NCBI GenBank assembly: GCA_964519245.1
Contig: CAZFLK010000010.1
Location: 3,284 to 67,283, forward strand
Direction: 5' to 3'
DNA: 64,000 bases
Source: JAYPEY01 sp964519245
GTDB lineage: Bacteria > Verrucomicrobiota > Verrucomicrobiia > Limisphaerales > JAYPEY01
Below, piece after piece: positions 46,670 to 55,344 of the stretch. Position numbers and translations under genes: made by a program. Under the pieces are notes generated by a model that saw nothing but the letters and a program-made list of their open reading frames with translations, searched no databases and had not been told where the DNA came from. Positions within the stretch are counted from its first letter, which is position 1. Every line of letters starts with the position of its first letter.

Positions 46670-47623
46670 CTACGCCAGCAGATACCCGAACTGGTCCTTC
46701 GCCGCCTCGCGCTTCTTCTCATCCTCCACGAAGCGCAACAGCGTGTGGAAGCCATAGAGCGTCTTGATCCGGTGAGTGAGCCAGGCTCCCCATTGCTTGG
46801 ATTTCGTGCGCTTCCAATACGCGGGCTGGAACGGATCTTCCGCGGTGTGCTCCAACTCCCCCAACTCCTCTGTCAAAATGGGCAAGGCGCGGTAAAGCCG
46901 AAGGTGCTGACGATGGGCCGCCAGACCTTTTCGCGCCAGCGCTTCAAAGCCCAGGCGATCCAACTCGGTCAACGCCGCGGCGTGGTTCGTCAGATGAAAC
47001 AGGCCGCCGAATCCCTGCCGGCGCTCCGACGCCGTCGCAATCATCTGATCGATCATCACTTCCGCCATGTCGTTCAGCGACTTGTAGACCGGGGTCGATT
47101 CCGCATCGGCCAGCGGCGCCTGATTGCCGCTCTTCCAGCCCACGCTCTTGCCATAGTAGCCGCGGCCCGGATGCTGATTGTCAAACGCCCGAATCAACTT
47201 CTCAATGCCGGACACAAGCTTCGGCGTCGCATGGTCGGGATGCTCCTTCAACGCCCGCAACGCAATCGAGGCGAAGATGACATTGTGGCCGGATTGCCGC
47301 GCCTTGGAAACGTTGTTCGCCAGGGCGTCGGCGATCGACTCGATCGATTCCGGCCGGGCCTTCTCTTCGGGCAGCGCCTGAAACAACTCACTGGCGGTGA
47401 TGCCGGCCTTCTTGGGATTGAACCAGATGGATTCCTCGCCGCCGGTGATGCGGTCGAGGTCCCGCTCAATGCCCGCCACCACGCCGTCGGGCAGGTCCGC
47501 GTGATCCTCGCCAATGAAATAACCCGCAACGACCGCGGCTCCCAAGTGCCCGGCCATGGAGCTGGCCTTGGGGGAATTGGCCATCCCGCACAGGCCACGA
47601 TAGAGATATTCAAAATCGACCAT
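46670..47623 (-). CDS. Conserved-looking hypothetical protein downstream of nnrS
   Basis: 317 residues, soluble, predominantly helical, family not recognised. Visible features: HLGAAVVAGYFIGEDHADLPDG with two His and acidic residues near the N-terminus, FGGLFHLTNHAAALTELDRLGF in the middle, and a basic/aromatic C-terminus. Several conserved-looking His (HLG, DHAD, HLTNHAA, GFHTLL) could bind metal. It starts 62 bases after the NnrS stop on the same strand, so it may be the third gene of that operon. Coding potential is convincing; function unknown. Confidence 0.75.
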   Translation of the reverse strand: MVDFEYLYRGLCGMANSPKASSMAGHLGAAVVAGYFIGEDHADLPDGVVAGIERDLDRITGGEESIWFNPKKAGITASELFQALPEEKARPESIESIADALANNVSKARQSGHNVIFASIALRALKEHPDHATPKLVSGIEKLIRAFDNQHPGRGYYGKSVGWKSGNQAPLADAESTPVYKSLNDMAEVMIDQMIATASERRQGFGGLFHLTNHAAALTELDRLGFEALARKGLAAHRQHLRLYRALPILTEELGELEHTAEDPFQPAYWKRTKSKQWGAWLTHRIKTLYGFHTLLRFVEDEKKREAAKDQFGYLLA

Positions 47624-47685
47624 GTCTCAGCAACCTACGCCTCCCGCCACGATTAGCCAAGCCCGAGAACCGGCCCTTCCACTTC

Positions 47686-48927
47686 TCAAGGATCCGGATC
47701 CGGGACGAGAACATTCGGGATCACCTTCCAAGCCCAGACCAACAGGCCTATGCCCCAGCAGAGCGCGCCATAATTGTAGTGGGTGATCAGGATCTTGGGA
47801 ATGAAGTCGCCGATCATCCGCGACGTCACACCGAACAACAGCATCACAATCGCGATGACGAACCACCCCTTCTTGGCCAACAGGATGTCGTTGCGCCCCG
47901 CGTGCCGCAACACGATGCGGCTGGCAATGGACAACGTCACCAGGCCCAGGCCGCCCGCCAGCGACAAGTGCAGCCACGCGATCCGCCAAGCCGGAAACAA
48001 GGTCAATGTCAGGTAACCCAGCGGAATGGAGAGCAATCCGAACTTGATGCCGAACACGATCGCGTCGCGCTTCAGCGGACGCCAGATCCCGGGCACCAGA
48101 AAGAAGATGTATCCCCCGATCGCGACGAACCGGATGGCGTAGGCCGGCCGGAACTGACCGCCCGCTTCCAGAAAGAACGAGCCGATGATCGCGCCCGCCG
48201 CCGCCAGCAAGATCCAAACGCGCCGCCACCAACCCGGTTGCGGGTCGCGCGATTCCGGAAAGTCATCGTGACAGGGAAGTTTGAGAAAGCGCGGCAGGAG
48301 AAAGCCGCCGACCCCCATCAACGGCAGAAGCTGGAATCCCTGAAACGCGATCAAGGGACGCAACTGCAGCCAGAAGAAATCCACCTCGCCCCGGGATTCC
48401 AGGATCGTGATCACTGCGCCGCCCGCCGCGCAGACAAACGCGAAAGGCATCAGGACAAACCCCGGCGGAGGCAGGTCGTCCCGCAAAATGAAATGCCGTA
48501 GTCCGATTCCGAACAGACTGACCAGCCAAACGATCAGGACCATCTCGCCCGCGACCACCTTACCCGCCAACAGACAGCCCGCCACGCCCCAGTAAAGCCC
48601 GAAGAGCAGAAACAACTCGGGAGCGCGCAGCGGCCGCGCCGAAAGCAACCGCGGCCCCGCCGTCCCCAGGAACCCGGCAATGAAACCGCCGAAGAAACCG
48701 AACGCCATCAACCGCGAATGCGTCATGCCCGGATACATCGCCAGGTGGCCGCCGAAGTGCAATGGCCACTGCGCACCCCCCAGCAACCCCACCAGAACCG
48801 CCGAGGGAAAGAACAAGCGATACGGCTCCTGACACAGGTCATCCAGTCTGAGCTTGCGGCGAGGCGCCTTTGCATCGCCCTCCCCGCGGGATTTGGCGTG
48901 ACGACAACGGGGTTGAGACTTGGCCAT
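47686..48927 (-). CDS. nnrS: NnrS family membrane protein
   Basis: 413 residues with about 12 membrane helices. NnrS hallmarks are EPYRLFFPSAVLVGLLGG, HSRLMAFGFFGGFIAGFLGTAGPR and the His-bearing helices GIGLRHF and RIAWLHLSLAGGLGLVT. NnrS is a haem- and copper-containing inner-membrane protein linked to nitric oxide metabolism and resistance, often near NO-responsive genes. The N-terminus here has a 30-residue basic extension. It begins 13 bases after the stop of the phosphatase-cytochrome lipoprotein, so the two are almost certainly one operon. Confidence 0.9.
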   Translation of the reverse strand: MAKSQPRCRHAKSRGEGDAKAPRRKLRLDDLCQEPYRLFFPSAVLVGLLGGAQWPLHFGGHLAMYPGMTHSRLMAFGFFGGFIAGFLGTAGPRLLSARPLRAPELFLLFGLYWGVAGCLLAGKVVAGEMVLIVWLVSLFGIGLRHFILRDDLPPPGFVLMPFAFVCAAGGAVITILESRGEVDFFWLQLRPLIAFQGFQLLPLMGVGGFLLPRFLKLPCHDDFPESRDPQPGWWRRVWILLAAAGAIIGSFFLEAGGQFRPAYAIRFVAIGGYIFFLVPGIWRPLKRDAIVFGIKFGLLSIPLGYLTLTLFPAWRIAWLHLSLAGGLGLVTLSIASRIVLRHAGRNDILLAKKGWFVIAIVMLLFGVTSRMIGDFIPKILITHYNYGALCWGIGLLVWAWKVIPNVLVPDPDP

Positions 48928-48940
48928 GATCGATGACGGG

Positions 48941-49852
48941 CTAATTCCTTTGTCGTTGGTGGCAGGCCGCGCAGGAGCGCTTCAGTTCGTCTCCCAGCGC
49001 CGCCGCCTGTTCAAGTCGCCCGTCGCCGAGCGCCCGCCCCAAAGCCCTTGCGTTAGCTTCCGCCTGGTTCAAACCGGACCGCAGCGACGGCTCCCCATCA
49101 GCCCCCAACGCGCGAACCGACTCACGGAACCCTTCCTCAAGCAGCAACGCCTCACGGGCCGCGGTGATATCCGGATGTCCCGCCAACGGCTTCCAGCCAT
49201 TGCGACGCAGGCTGTTCAACCGGTCCCAGGCGCGGTCCAAGCCGGCCATCGCCGCCGTCAGAGAATCCACCTCCGCGACCGGGACCAATTCAGGCAAGAG
49301 CTCCTGCGCCAACGGCTGACGGAAGCCCTTCACATCACGCCACAAGCCGACATAGTCGCGGCTTGTGCCGGCGTCCGCCAGGTAGTCGATCGCTTGGGAA
49401 CGACTCATCGCTTTTCCCGCCATGCAAACAATGGCCGCCGCCGCCGGAGCCCGATGCCGCCCGTGGTGACAATGGATGTAAACCGTCCCATCCGCCTCCA
49501 GCGCGACCCGCGCCAATTGTCGCCGCGCCGCCTCAGGAATTCCATCATAGCCAATGGGGATATGAACATACCGCAAGCCCTCGCTCCGCGCGCCGATCAC
49601 ATCCGGCCGGGCGCCATCGACGCTGACCACCATGCTCACCCCCATGGCCCGCAAACGCCGAAACGCCTCCCCACCAGCAGGCGCGCCCCCAGACCAGACG
49701 CCCGCAACCGCCCGCCTCAGATTCGGCAGCGGATCCCCGGCCGAAGCGACCTCGACCGCGGATTCCGATGCCGTTCGGCAACCGAACGCCAGGAACAGGC
49801 AGAACATCGCCAGCGCCACTGCCAGCGATCGCCAAATGACCGAAGAAAACAT
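48941..49852 (-). CDS. Lipoprotein fusing a Cys-based tyrosine/dual-specificity phosphatase to a C-terminal cytochrome c'-like domain
   Basis: 303 residues from ATG 49852. A lipoprotein signal ends in LAFGC (Cys25). Residues about 45-175 form a DSP/PTP-type phosphatase: P-loop HCHHGRHR (Cys128 nucleophile, Arg134) and a candidate general acid Asp103 in IPIGYDGIP. Residues about 195-303 are helical and finish with CAACH (294-298), a single c-type haem site at the very C-terminus as in cytochrome c'. Both halves have their key residues, so this is a true fusion, exported and membrane-anchored. Its partner 13 bases downstream is NnrS. Haem- or NO-controlled dephosphorylation is inference. Confidence 0.85.
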   Translation of the reverse strand: MFSSVIWRSLAVALAMFCLFLAFGCRTASESAVEVASAGDPLPNLRRAVAGVWSGGAPAGGEAFRRLRAMGVSMVVSVDGARPDVIGARSEGLRYVHIPIGYDGIPEAARRQLARVALEADGTVYIHCHHGRHRAPAAAAIVCMAGKAMSRSQAIDYLADAGTSRDYVGLWRDVKGFRQPLAQELLPELVPVAEVDSLTAAMAGLDRAWDRLNSLRRNGWKPLAGHPDITAAREALLLEEGFRESVRALGADGEPSLRSGLNQAEANARALGRALGDGRLEQAAALGDELKRSCAACHQRQRN

Positions 49853-50011
49853 CCGGGGCAGTATCAACAGCGTTGCCCGGACCAATCCAACATTTTCTGC
49901 GTGTCAGCGGACAGCTCCCCGAACAGACTTGCCGCAACCGCAATCCGCGGCGAGTCTTGAACGCCACGTCGCTCCGGTCCGATCGGGACTGCCGACACAA
50001 AGAATCACCCC

Positions 50012-50656
50012 GTGTACTCCGAAGTTCATGCCACCGTGGGTTGGTTGCTCGCGCAACCGGTCGACGCGGATCGAAACTTCCGCGCATCGGTCACGCTCGC
50101 GGGACTCGCTCCCGATCTGGACGCGGCGACCTACCTGCTCGGACCCAACTGGTTCTCCCGCTACCACCACGTCTGGACGCACAATCTGTTTTTCGGGTTG
50201 GCGGTGTCCTGCATCGCAGCCAGCTGTTCCCGCGAGCGAAGAACCCGGACCTTTCTCTTCACCCAACTCGCGTTCTGGGCCCACTATTTCGGAGACTATT
50301 TCTTTTCCAGAATGCCCATCGCCGCATTCTGGCCGTTGTCGGACGCCAAGTTCGGCTACGTCGGCGCGCTGGCCTTGTGGCATCCTTTCAATCACCTTCT
50401 GGTCTGGGTGAGCCTGGTCGCACTGGCGCTGGTTGCGCTGCGCTTGAAACGAACGCCGCTGGAAATCCTCTCGCCGAACCTCGACGCGCGTTTCGTGAAC
50501 TTCTTCTTCCGACGCCGCGACACCCCTTGCGGCGATTGCGGCAAGTTGGGCAACGAAACCTGCGCAACGTGTGGCAAGCCAGTCTGCGGGAACCATGCCG
50601 CAATGGGCGAGGGATTCGAAGCAGTGTGCGTGGATTGCAAGGGAACGCGCGACTAA
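50012..50656 (+). CDS. YdjM/DUF457-type membrane hydrolase with C-terminal zinc finger
   Basis: 214 residues from a GTG start. The first ~155 residues have four hydrophobic segments and the metal-dependent hydrolase pattern (HATVGWLLA, LAPDLDAATYLLG, HHVWTHNL, FWAHYFGDYFF), with His/Asp residues on the membrane face. The last ~45 residues form a Cys-rich unit CGDCGK, CATCGKPVCGNH and CVDCK, arranged like a B-box/treble-clef zinc finger. Such a fused finger on this family is unusual. Function unknown. Divergent from the phosphatase-cytochrome gene; 45 bases before the first sulfatase. Confidence 0.8.
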   Translation: MYSEVHATVGWLLAQPVDADRNFRASVTLAGLAPDLDAATYLLGPNWFSRYHHVWTHNLFFGLAVSCIAASCSRERRTRTFLFTQLAFWAHYFGDYFFSRMPIAAFWPLSDAKFGYVGALALWHPFNHLLVWVSLVALALVALRLKRTPLEILSPNLDARFVNFFFRRRDTPCGDCGKLGNETCATCGKPVCGNHAAMGEGFEAVCVDCKGTRD

Positions 50657-50701
50657 TTCCCGACTCGCAAATCCGAGGCAATTGGCCAGACTGCGGGCTC
50701 C

Positions 50702-52876
50702 ATGAAACGAACCGTCCTGCTCACGCTCTGCCTTGCGCCGTTGCTTTCGTTCGCCGCCCGCCTGCAAGGCGCGGAGACGCCGCCCCCCAACATCATCTTC
50801 ATGATGGCCGACGACATGGGCATGGGCGACACCAGCGCCTACCAGGACTTCACCGGCAATGCGGACAATGTCCAACTCCGCACGCCCAACCTGGAGCGAC
50901 TTGCGAGCATGGGTGTGCGATTTACCGACGCCCACACCTCCTCCTCGCGCTGCACGCCGACGCGCTATGGCCTCCTGACCGGCCGTTACCCCTGGCGTAG
51001 CCGCATGAAATGGTGGGTGCTGTTCGGCTCGCAGGGCGATCCGATGATCGAGGCCGACCGCCCGACGATCGCCACGATGCTGCGCGACAATGGTTACCGA
51101 ACCGCCCTGTTCGGCAAGTGGCACGTCGGCCTGCGCTACCGGCAGACCACCGACTCCCCGGCCGCCGGCTGGGAGGACGCGGACCTGACGCAACCCCTGC
51201 ATACAACGCCTCTGGATCACGGATTCGACATCGCGATGTTCACCTCCCGCTCCCACGGAACCTCCGGCCCGGACGCCGGCGCCCAACCGAATCAAGGCAA
51301 GAAAAGCAGGGGCAAGGCCAACGGTCCGAAGCAAAATGTCGGCCCGGGGCATATCCACGGCCGCGCGGCCATCGGCGCCACAAAGAACGGAAAACAACTG
51401 GTCGCCAAGGGGCCGAACGCCTACGTGCTGACCGAGTTGGGCGGAAGACACTCCGACCACGCCGTCCAGTTTCTCGAGGATCATACGAGCGGCGCCTCAA
51501 CCCGCGACAAGCCCTTCTTCGTCTACTACCCCGCCAACGCCAATCACGGGCCCTACACGCCTGACGACGAGATCGCCGGTCAACCGGTCAAGGGGGCGGC
51601 GCGCACCGTCGCCGGAACGCCGATGGATGCCCGCCACGACTACATCTACGAGAATGACGTCGCGCTCGGACGCCTGCTGGACTGGCTGGCGGCCAACGAA
51701 GACCCGCGCCGCCCGGGGCACAAATTGCTCGCCAACACCCTCGTGATTTTCACCAGCGACAACGGCGCCGAGAAGAACAGCGACCTTGCCACCGGCCCCT
51801 TCCGCAGCCACAAGGGCAGTTGCTATGAGGGAGGACATCGCGTGCCCTTCATCGCCGCCTGGCCCGCCGGCAAGGTCGGCGATGGCAGCGCCAACACCCC
51901 CGGGCAAACCAACGCCTCGCCGCTGGGTTTGCAGGACATGTACGCAACCTTCGCTGAGATGGTCGGCGCGCGACTGCCGGATCTCCGCGCCGGACAGAAG
52001 GGAGCGGAGGACAGCGTCAGCGTTCTGGCGGCCTTCCGGGGAGAACGGATCTCCAAGCGCCCTCCCCTGTTCTTCAACGATCACAAGGAAAAGAAGGACG
52101 ACCCCGCCGCCGCAGCCATGCGACTGGACTCGCCAACCGTCGACGGCCGGGTCTTCAAGGGACAATGGAAAGTCTTCTATGACGCCTCCTTGCTGCGAGC
52201 AGGAAAGGCCGCTCCCTACGAACTCTTCGATCTCGCGGCCGACCAATGGGAGAAGGAAAACCTCATCGAGCATCCAGAGCTGCAACCGCTGATCAAACAC
52301 CTCAATCAGCAGGCCCTGCTGCATCGCAACGCAGGCGGCCACCGCATGGTCGCATTCGCCGGAACCAAGAGTGCGACCTTCGATTGGCGCGAAGGCGGCC
52401 CCTTGCATGATATCGTCAAGCAACAGACCGGTCGGAGCGACATCCGTATGCGCGGATCCCTGAGCGGCGAGACGATCCACATGACGATCGACGCCCTGGG
52501 ACCGAAGGGCGCGACCAAGACCGCGACAATCAGCCCCAACTTTCGCGGGATAGGCATCAGCGGCGGAACGTTTGAACAGGTCGATGACGGCGAGGCCTTC
52601 ACCGTCCGCTTCGACCGCGATGTGATCGTGGACAACGTCGCCATCGTCGCCGGCAACGGCGTCTGCGGCGGATTCTACCAGGTCGGCGACAACGCCCCGC
52701 TCGCAATCTACTGCGTGGATGCCGACAACGACGCCAAGACCCAAGAAGGCGTCATCAGCGATATCGGCTTGCTCCGGGCCGGGGAACGACTGCGCCTGGA
52801 CAGCTCCCCGCATCTCGGGGTCGAGGCGGCCGGCCGCTGGCGATTGGGAGCGATCACGTTCCGTGCCGCCCGGTAG
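50702..52876 (+). CDS. Secreted Cys-type sulfatase with extra C-terminal domain
   Basis: 724 residues: signal peptide (about 1-22), then a type I sulfatase domain (about 28-540). The active-site motif CTPTRYGLLTG (C-x-P-x-R) provides the Cys converted to formylglycine; metal ligands lie in MADDMGMGD and TSDNGAEKN; FGKWHVG is the usual Lys/His pair. A Lys/Gly-rich insertion sits at about 185-235. An added beta-rich domain (about 545-724) follows, not part of the catalytic fold. Substrate probably a sulfated polysaccharide, judging by phylum; not shown. Followed after 24 bases by a second sulfatase gene. Confidence 0.92.
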   Translation: MKRTVLLTLCLAPLLSFAARLQGAETPPPNIIFMMADDMGMGDTSAYQDFTGNADNVQLRTPNLERLASMGVRFTDAHTSSSRCTPTRYGLLTGRYPWRSRMKWWVLFGSQGDPMIEADRPTIATMLRDNGYRTALFGKWHVGLRYRQTTDSPAAGWEDADLTQPLHTTPLDHGFDIAMFTSRSHGTSGPDAGAQPNQGKKSRGKANGPKQNVGPGHIHGRAAIGATKNGKQLVAKGPNAYVLTELGGRHSDHAVQFLEDHTSGASTRDKPFFVYYPANANHGPYTPDDEIAGQPVKGAARTVAGTPMDARHDYIYENDVALGRLLDWLAANEDPRRPGHKLLANTLVIFTSDNGAEKNSDLATGPFRSHKGSCYEGGHRVPFIAAWPAGKVGDGSANTPGQTNASPLGLQDMYATFAEMVGARLPDLRAGQKGAEDSVSVLAAFRGERISKRPPLFFNDHKEKKDDPAAAAMRLDSPTVDGRVFKGQWKVFYDASLLRAGKAAPYELFDLAADQWEKENLIEHPELQPLIKHLNQQALLHRNAGGHRMVAFAGTKSATFDWREGGPLHDIVKQQTGRSDIRMRGSLSGETIHMTIDALGPKGATKTATISPNFRGIGISGGTFEQVDDGEAFTVRFDRDVIVDNVAIVAGNGVCGGFYQVGDNAPLAIYCVDADNDAKTQEGVISDIGLLRAGERLRLDSSPHLGVEAAGRWRLGAITFRAAR

Positions 52877-52900
52877 CGACGGCGACCGTCCCTGACAACC

Positions 52901-54337
52901 ATGAATCCGGCAATGAACGAATCGAACCGCCCCAACATCCTCTGGCTCTGCACCGACCAACAGCGTTACGACACCATCAAGGCGCTGGGCAACAAGCTGG
53001 CGCGCACGCCGAACATCGACGGCCTGATGGCCGACGGCGTGACCTTCAAGCGAGCCTACTGCCAAAGCCCGGTTTGCACGCCGAGCCGGGCGTCCTTCCT
53101 CACCGGACGCTACCCGCGCACGACCCGTTGCCGGCAGAACGGACAGAAGATCCCGGACGACGAACGGCTGATCAGCCGGCTCCTCGCCGACGCCGGCTAC
53201 ACCTGCGGCCTCGCCGGCAAACTGCACCTCGCCTCCTGCGCCAACAATCGCGTGGAGGAACGCATCGACGACGGTTACTCGACCTTTCACTGGTCGCATC
53301 ATCCACAGCCCGACTGGCCCGAGAACGCCTACACCCGGTGGTTGGCCAGCAAGGGCAAGACCTGGGAAGAATTGAACCGGAATGAGGGCTCCGCCTACGT
53401 GAAACCCGGCCCGCCCGCGGAGTTCCACCAGACCACCTGGTGCGCCGAGATGGCAATCGACTTCCTACAAGAAAACAAGGGACGCCCCTGGATGTTCAGC
53501 TTCAACTGCTTCGATCCGCACCACCCCTTCGACCCGCCCAAAGAGTATCTCGATCGCTACGATCCGGCCGAGATGCCCCTGCCCAAATACCGCGAGGGCG
53601 AACTCGACAACAAGCCCAGCTTCCAACGTCTCGACCACGCGTGGGCGCACAACGAACCCGGCTATTTCCATGTCGCGGGCATGAGCGACGACGACAAACG
53701 CCAAGTGACCGCGGCCAATCATGCCATGTGCGAACTGATCGACGACCAGGTCGGGCGGATTCTCAGGGCCCTGGAGGATTCCGGCCAGCGCGACAACACC
53801 ATCGTCATCTTCATGTCCGATCACGGTGAGATGCTCGGCGACCACGGACTCTACCTGAAGGGGCCGCACTTCTACGAGGAGGCCGTGCACGTGCCGCTGG
53901 TGATGTCCTGGCCTGGCCGGTTCGAATCCGGCTTGGCGGTCGACGGCCTGGTGGAACTGATCGACATCGCGCCAACCTTGATGGAGTGCGCCGGATTGGA
54001 CGTTCCCGATCGCATGCAGGGAAGCTCATTGGCGAAAGTTTGCCAAGGCCAAGCCCCCCCGGATCGGTTCCGAAATTTCGTCTACAGCGAGTACTACAAC
54101 GCCTGGACCCATCACGAGGCCTACGGCTCCATGCTGCGGACGAATGATGAGAAGATCGTCGTCTACCACGGAACGGACCAGGGCGAACTCTACGACCTGA
54201 GGTCCGACCAGGACGAATTCATCAACCTCTGGGACGCGCCGGACCACCGCGAACAGAAACTGCGCCTGATGAAGATGTGCTTCGACGCGAGCGTCCTCAG
54301 CATGGATCCGCACCCCCCGCGAATGGGGCCCTTCTGA
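52901..54337 (+). CDS. Cys-type sulfatase without signal peptide
   Basis: 478 residues, type I sulfatase. Opening NILWLCTDQQRYDTI and the active-site motif CTPSRASFLTGRYP with the formylglycine Cys; metal-binding FMSDHGEMLGDHG; LAGKLHLA. No export signal is visible, in contrast to its neighbour, so it would act in the cytoplasm on imported sulfated fragments, perhaps after the secreted sulfatase has acted outside. Likely co-transcribed with it (24-base gap). No sulfatase-maturing enzyme is in the window. Confidence 0.92.
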   Translation: MNPAMNESNRPNILWLCTDQQRYDTIKALGNKLARTPNIDGLMADGVTFKRAYCQSPVCTPSRASFLTGRYPRTTRCRQNGQKIPDDERLISRLLADAGYTCGLAGKLHLASCANNRVEERIDDGYSTFHWSHHPQPDWPENAYTRWLASKGKTWEELNRNEGSAYVKPGPPAEFHQTTWCAEMAIDFLQENKGRPWMFSFNCFDPHHPFDPPKEYLDRYDPAEMPLPKYREGELDNKPSFQRLDHAWAHNEPGYFHVAGMSDDDKRQVTAANHAMCELIDDQVGRILRALEDSGQRDNTIVIFMSDHGEMLGDHGLYLKGPHFYEEAVHVPLVMSWPGRFESGLAVDGLVELIDIAPTLMECAGLDVPDRMQGSSLAKVCQGQAPPDRFRNFVYSEYYNAWTHHEAYGSMLRTNDEKIVVYHGTDQGELYDLRSDQDEFINLWDAPDHREQKLRLMKMCFDASVLSMDPHPPRMGPF

Positions 54338-54343
54338 GAGCTC

Positions 54344-55303
54344 CTATTCCTCCGCCGCCTTGCGCAGCATGTCGATCTGCCGCACCAGGTTGTCGACCTG
54401 CGCTTCCAGTAACTGGATGCGTTCCTCCGCGCCCTGGAAGGTCTTCAGCAGGGTGAGTCCGAGATCGGTGAGTTCGTAGGGGACCTTCTCGCCGTTGTCA
54501 TCCTTTTGCGTGAGCAGGTCCACCAACGGCCCGAGACTGGACTTGCCCTCCTTGGGCTTGGCCGCGGCGATGCGCACATCGAGCATGTCATTGTACAGCT
54601 TCACCAAGGCGTCGAGCAGCTTGAGGCATTCCGCGTGATCCAGCGTCAGCGGATCGGTCGCCTTCTGCCCGGGGCGGCGTTGCCCGCCGGTCTCCCCCAG
54701 CCCCTTCGCCTTGTCCGCGGCATCCGGGATCTCCGTGCTCAGCATGCGGCTCCGACCGTCCGCGGTGACCATGACATTGCGCTTCGCCATCACCTGCAGA
54801 AAGGCGCCGATGACGCTGTAGTGCGTGGCCGAAGCGTCTCCCGGCGGAAGCGGGACGACCTTGCCGCCCTCCATCCGGGCGCAGATGACCTGCTTGCCGG
54901 CTTCATCGCGGCCTTTCACCCACCGTTCGCCGTCGCCGATGATCTCGCGAACCTCCTCGGTCAACTTGATCTTGAACTCCGTGGACAGCGAGGCGACCTG
55001 CTCCTCCTCGGGCGGCGCCAAGGCGAAATCGGAAGGCGGCGGATCGGCCGTGTCCGGCGCCTCCTCCACTTCCGCCACCGCCGGGGCCGCGGGTTTCGCA
55101 GGGGCGGACTTGGCGGGAGCCGGAGACGGCTTGGGCTTTTCCGGCGTTTCGGCAGGCTTTTTCACTTCCTTCTCGACCGCGACCGGCGCCGGCACCTTGA
55201 TCTTGCTGGAGCAATGCGGGCAATCGATCTCCAGGCCGATATGCTCGGTTTCGGCGGCCATGCGGACGTCGCAGGACGGACAGTTGAACTTGAATGCGCT
55301 CAT
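54344..55303 (-). CDS. Zinc-ribbon protein with disordered linker and coiled-coil end
   Basis: 319 residues. The N-terminus FNCPSCDVRMAAETEHIGLE followed by CPHC forms a CxxC...CxxC zinc ribbon. Then comes a ~70-residue Pro/Ala/Lys-rich disordered linker (45-115), a globular region (about 118-215) and a C-terminal part ending in a coiled coil (ERIQLLEAQVDNLVRQIDML). No known family was recognised. Similar zinc-ribbon-plus-linker proteins are common in Planctomycetes/Verrucomicrobia. Sits 41 bases upstream (in sequence) of the pyrophosphatase stop, in the same direction as it. Role unknown. Confidence 0.72.
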   Translation of the reverse strand: MSAFKFNCPSCDVRMAAETEHIGLEIDCPHCSSKIKVPAPVAVEKEVKKPAETPEKPKPSPAPAKSAPAKPAAPAVAEVEEAPDTADPPPSDFALAPPEEEQVASLSTEFKIKLTEEVREIIGDGERWVKGRDEAGKQVICARMEGGKVVPLPPGDASATHYSVIGAFLQVMAKRNVMVTADGRSRMLSTEIPDAADKAKGLGETGGQRRPGQKATDPLTLDHAECLKLLDALVKLYNDMLDVRIAAAKPKEGKSSLGPLVDLLTQKDDNGEKVPYELTDLGLTLLKTFQGAEERIQLLEAQVDNLVRQIDMLRKAAEE

Positions 55304-55344
55304 GACAACGTGGGAACTACGGTTTCAGTTTTGAGTTGAAAGAA

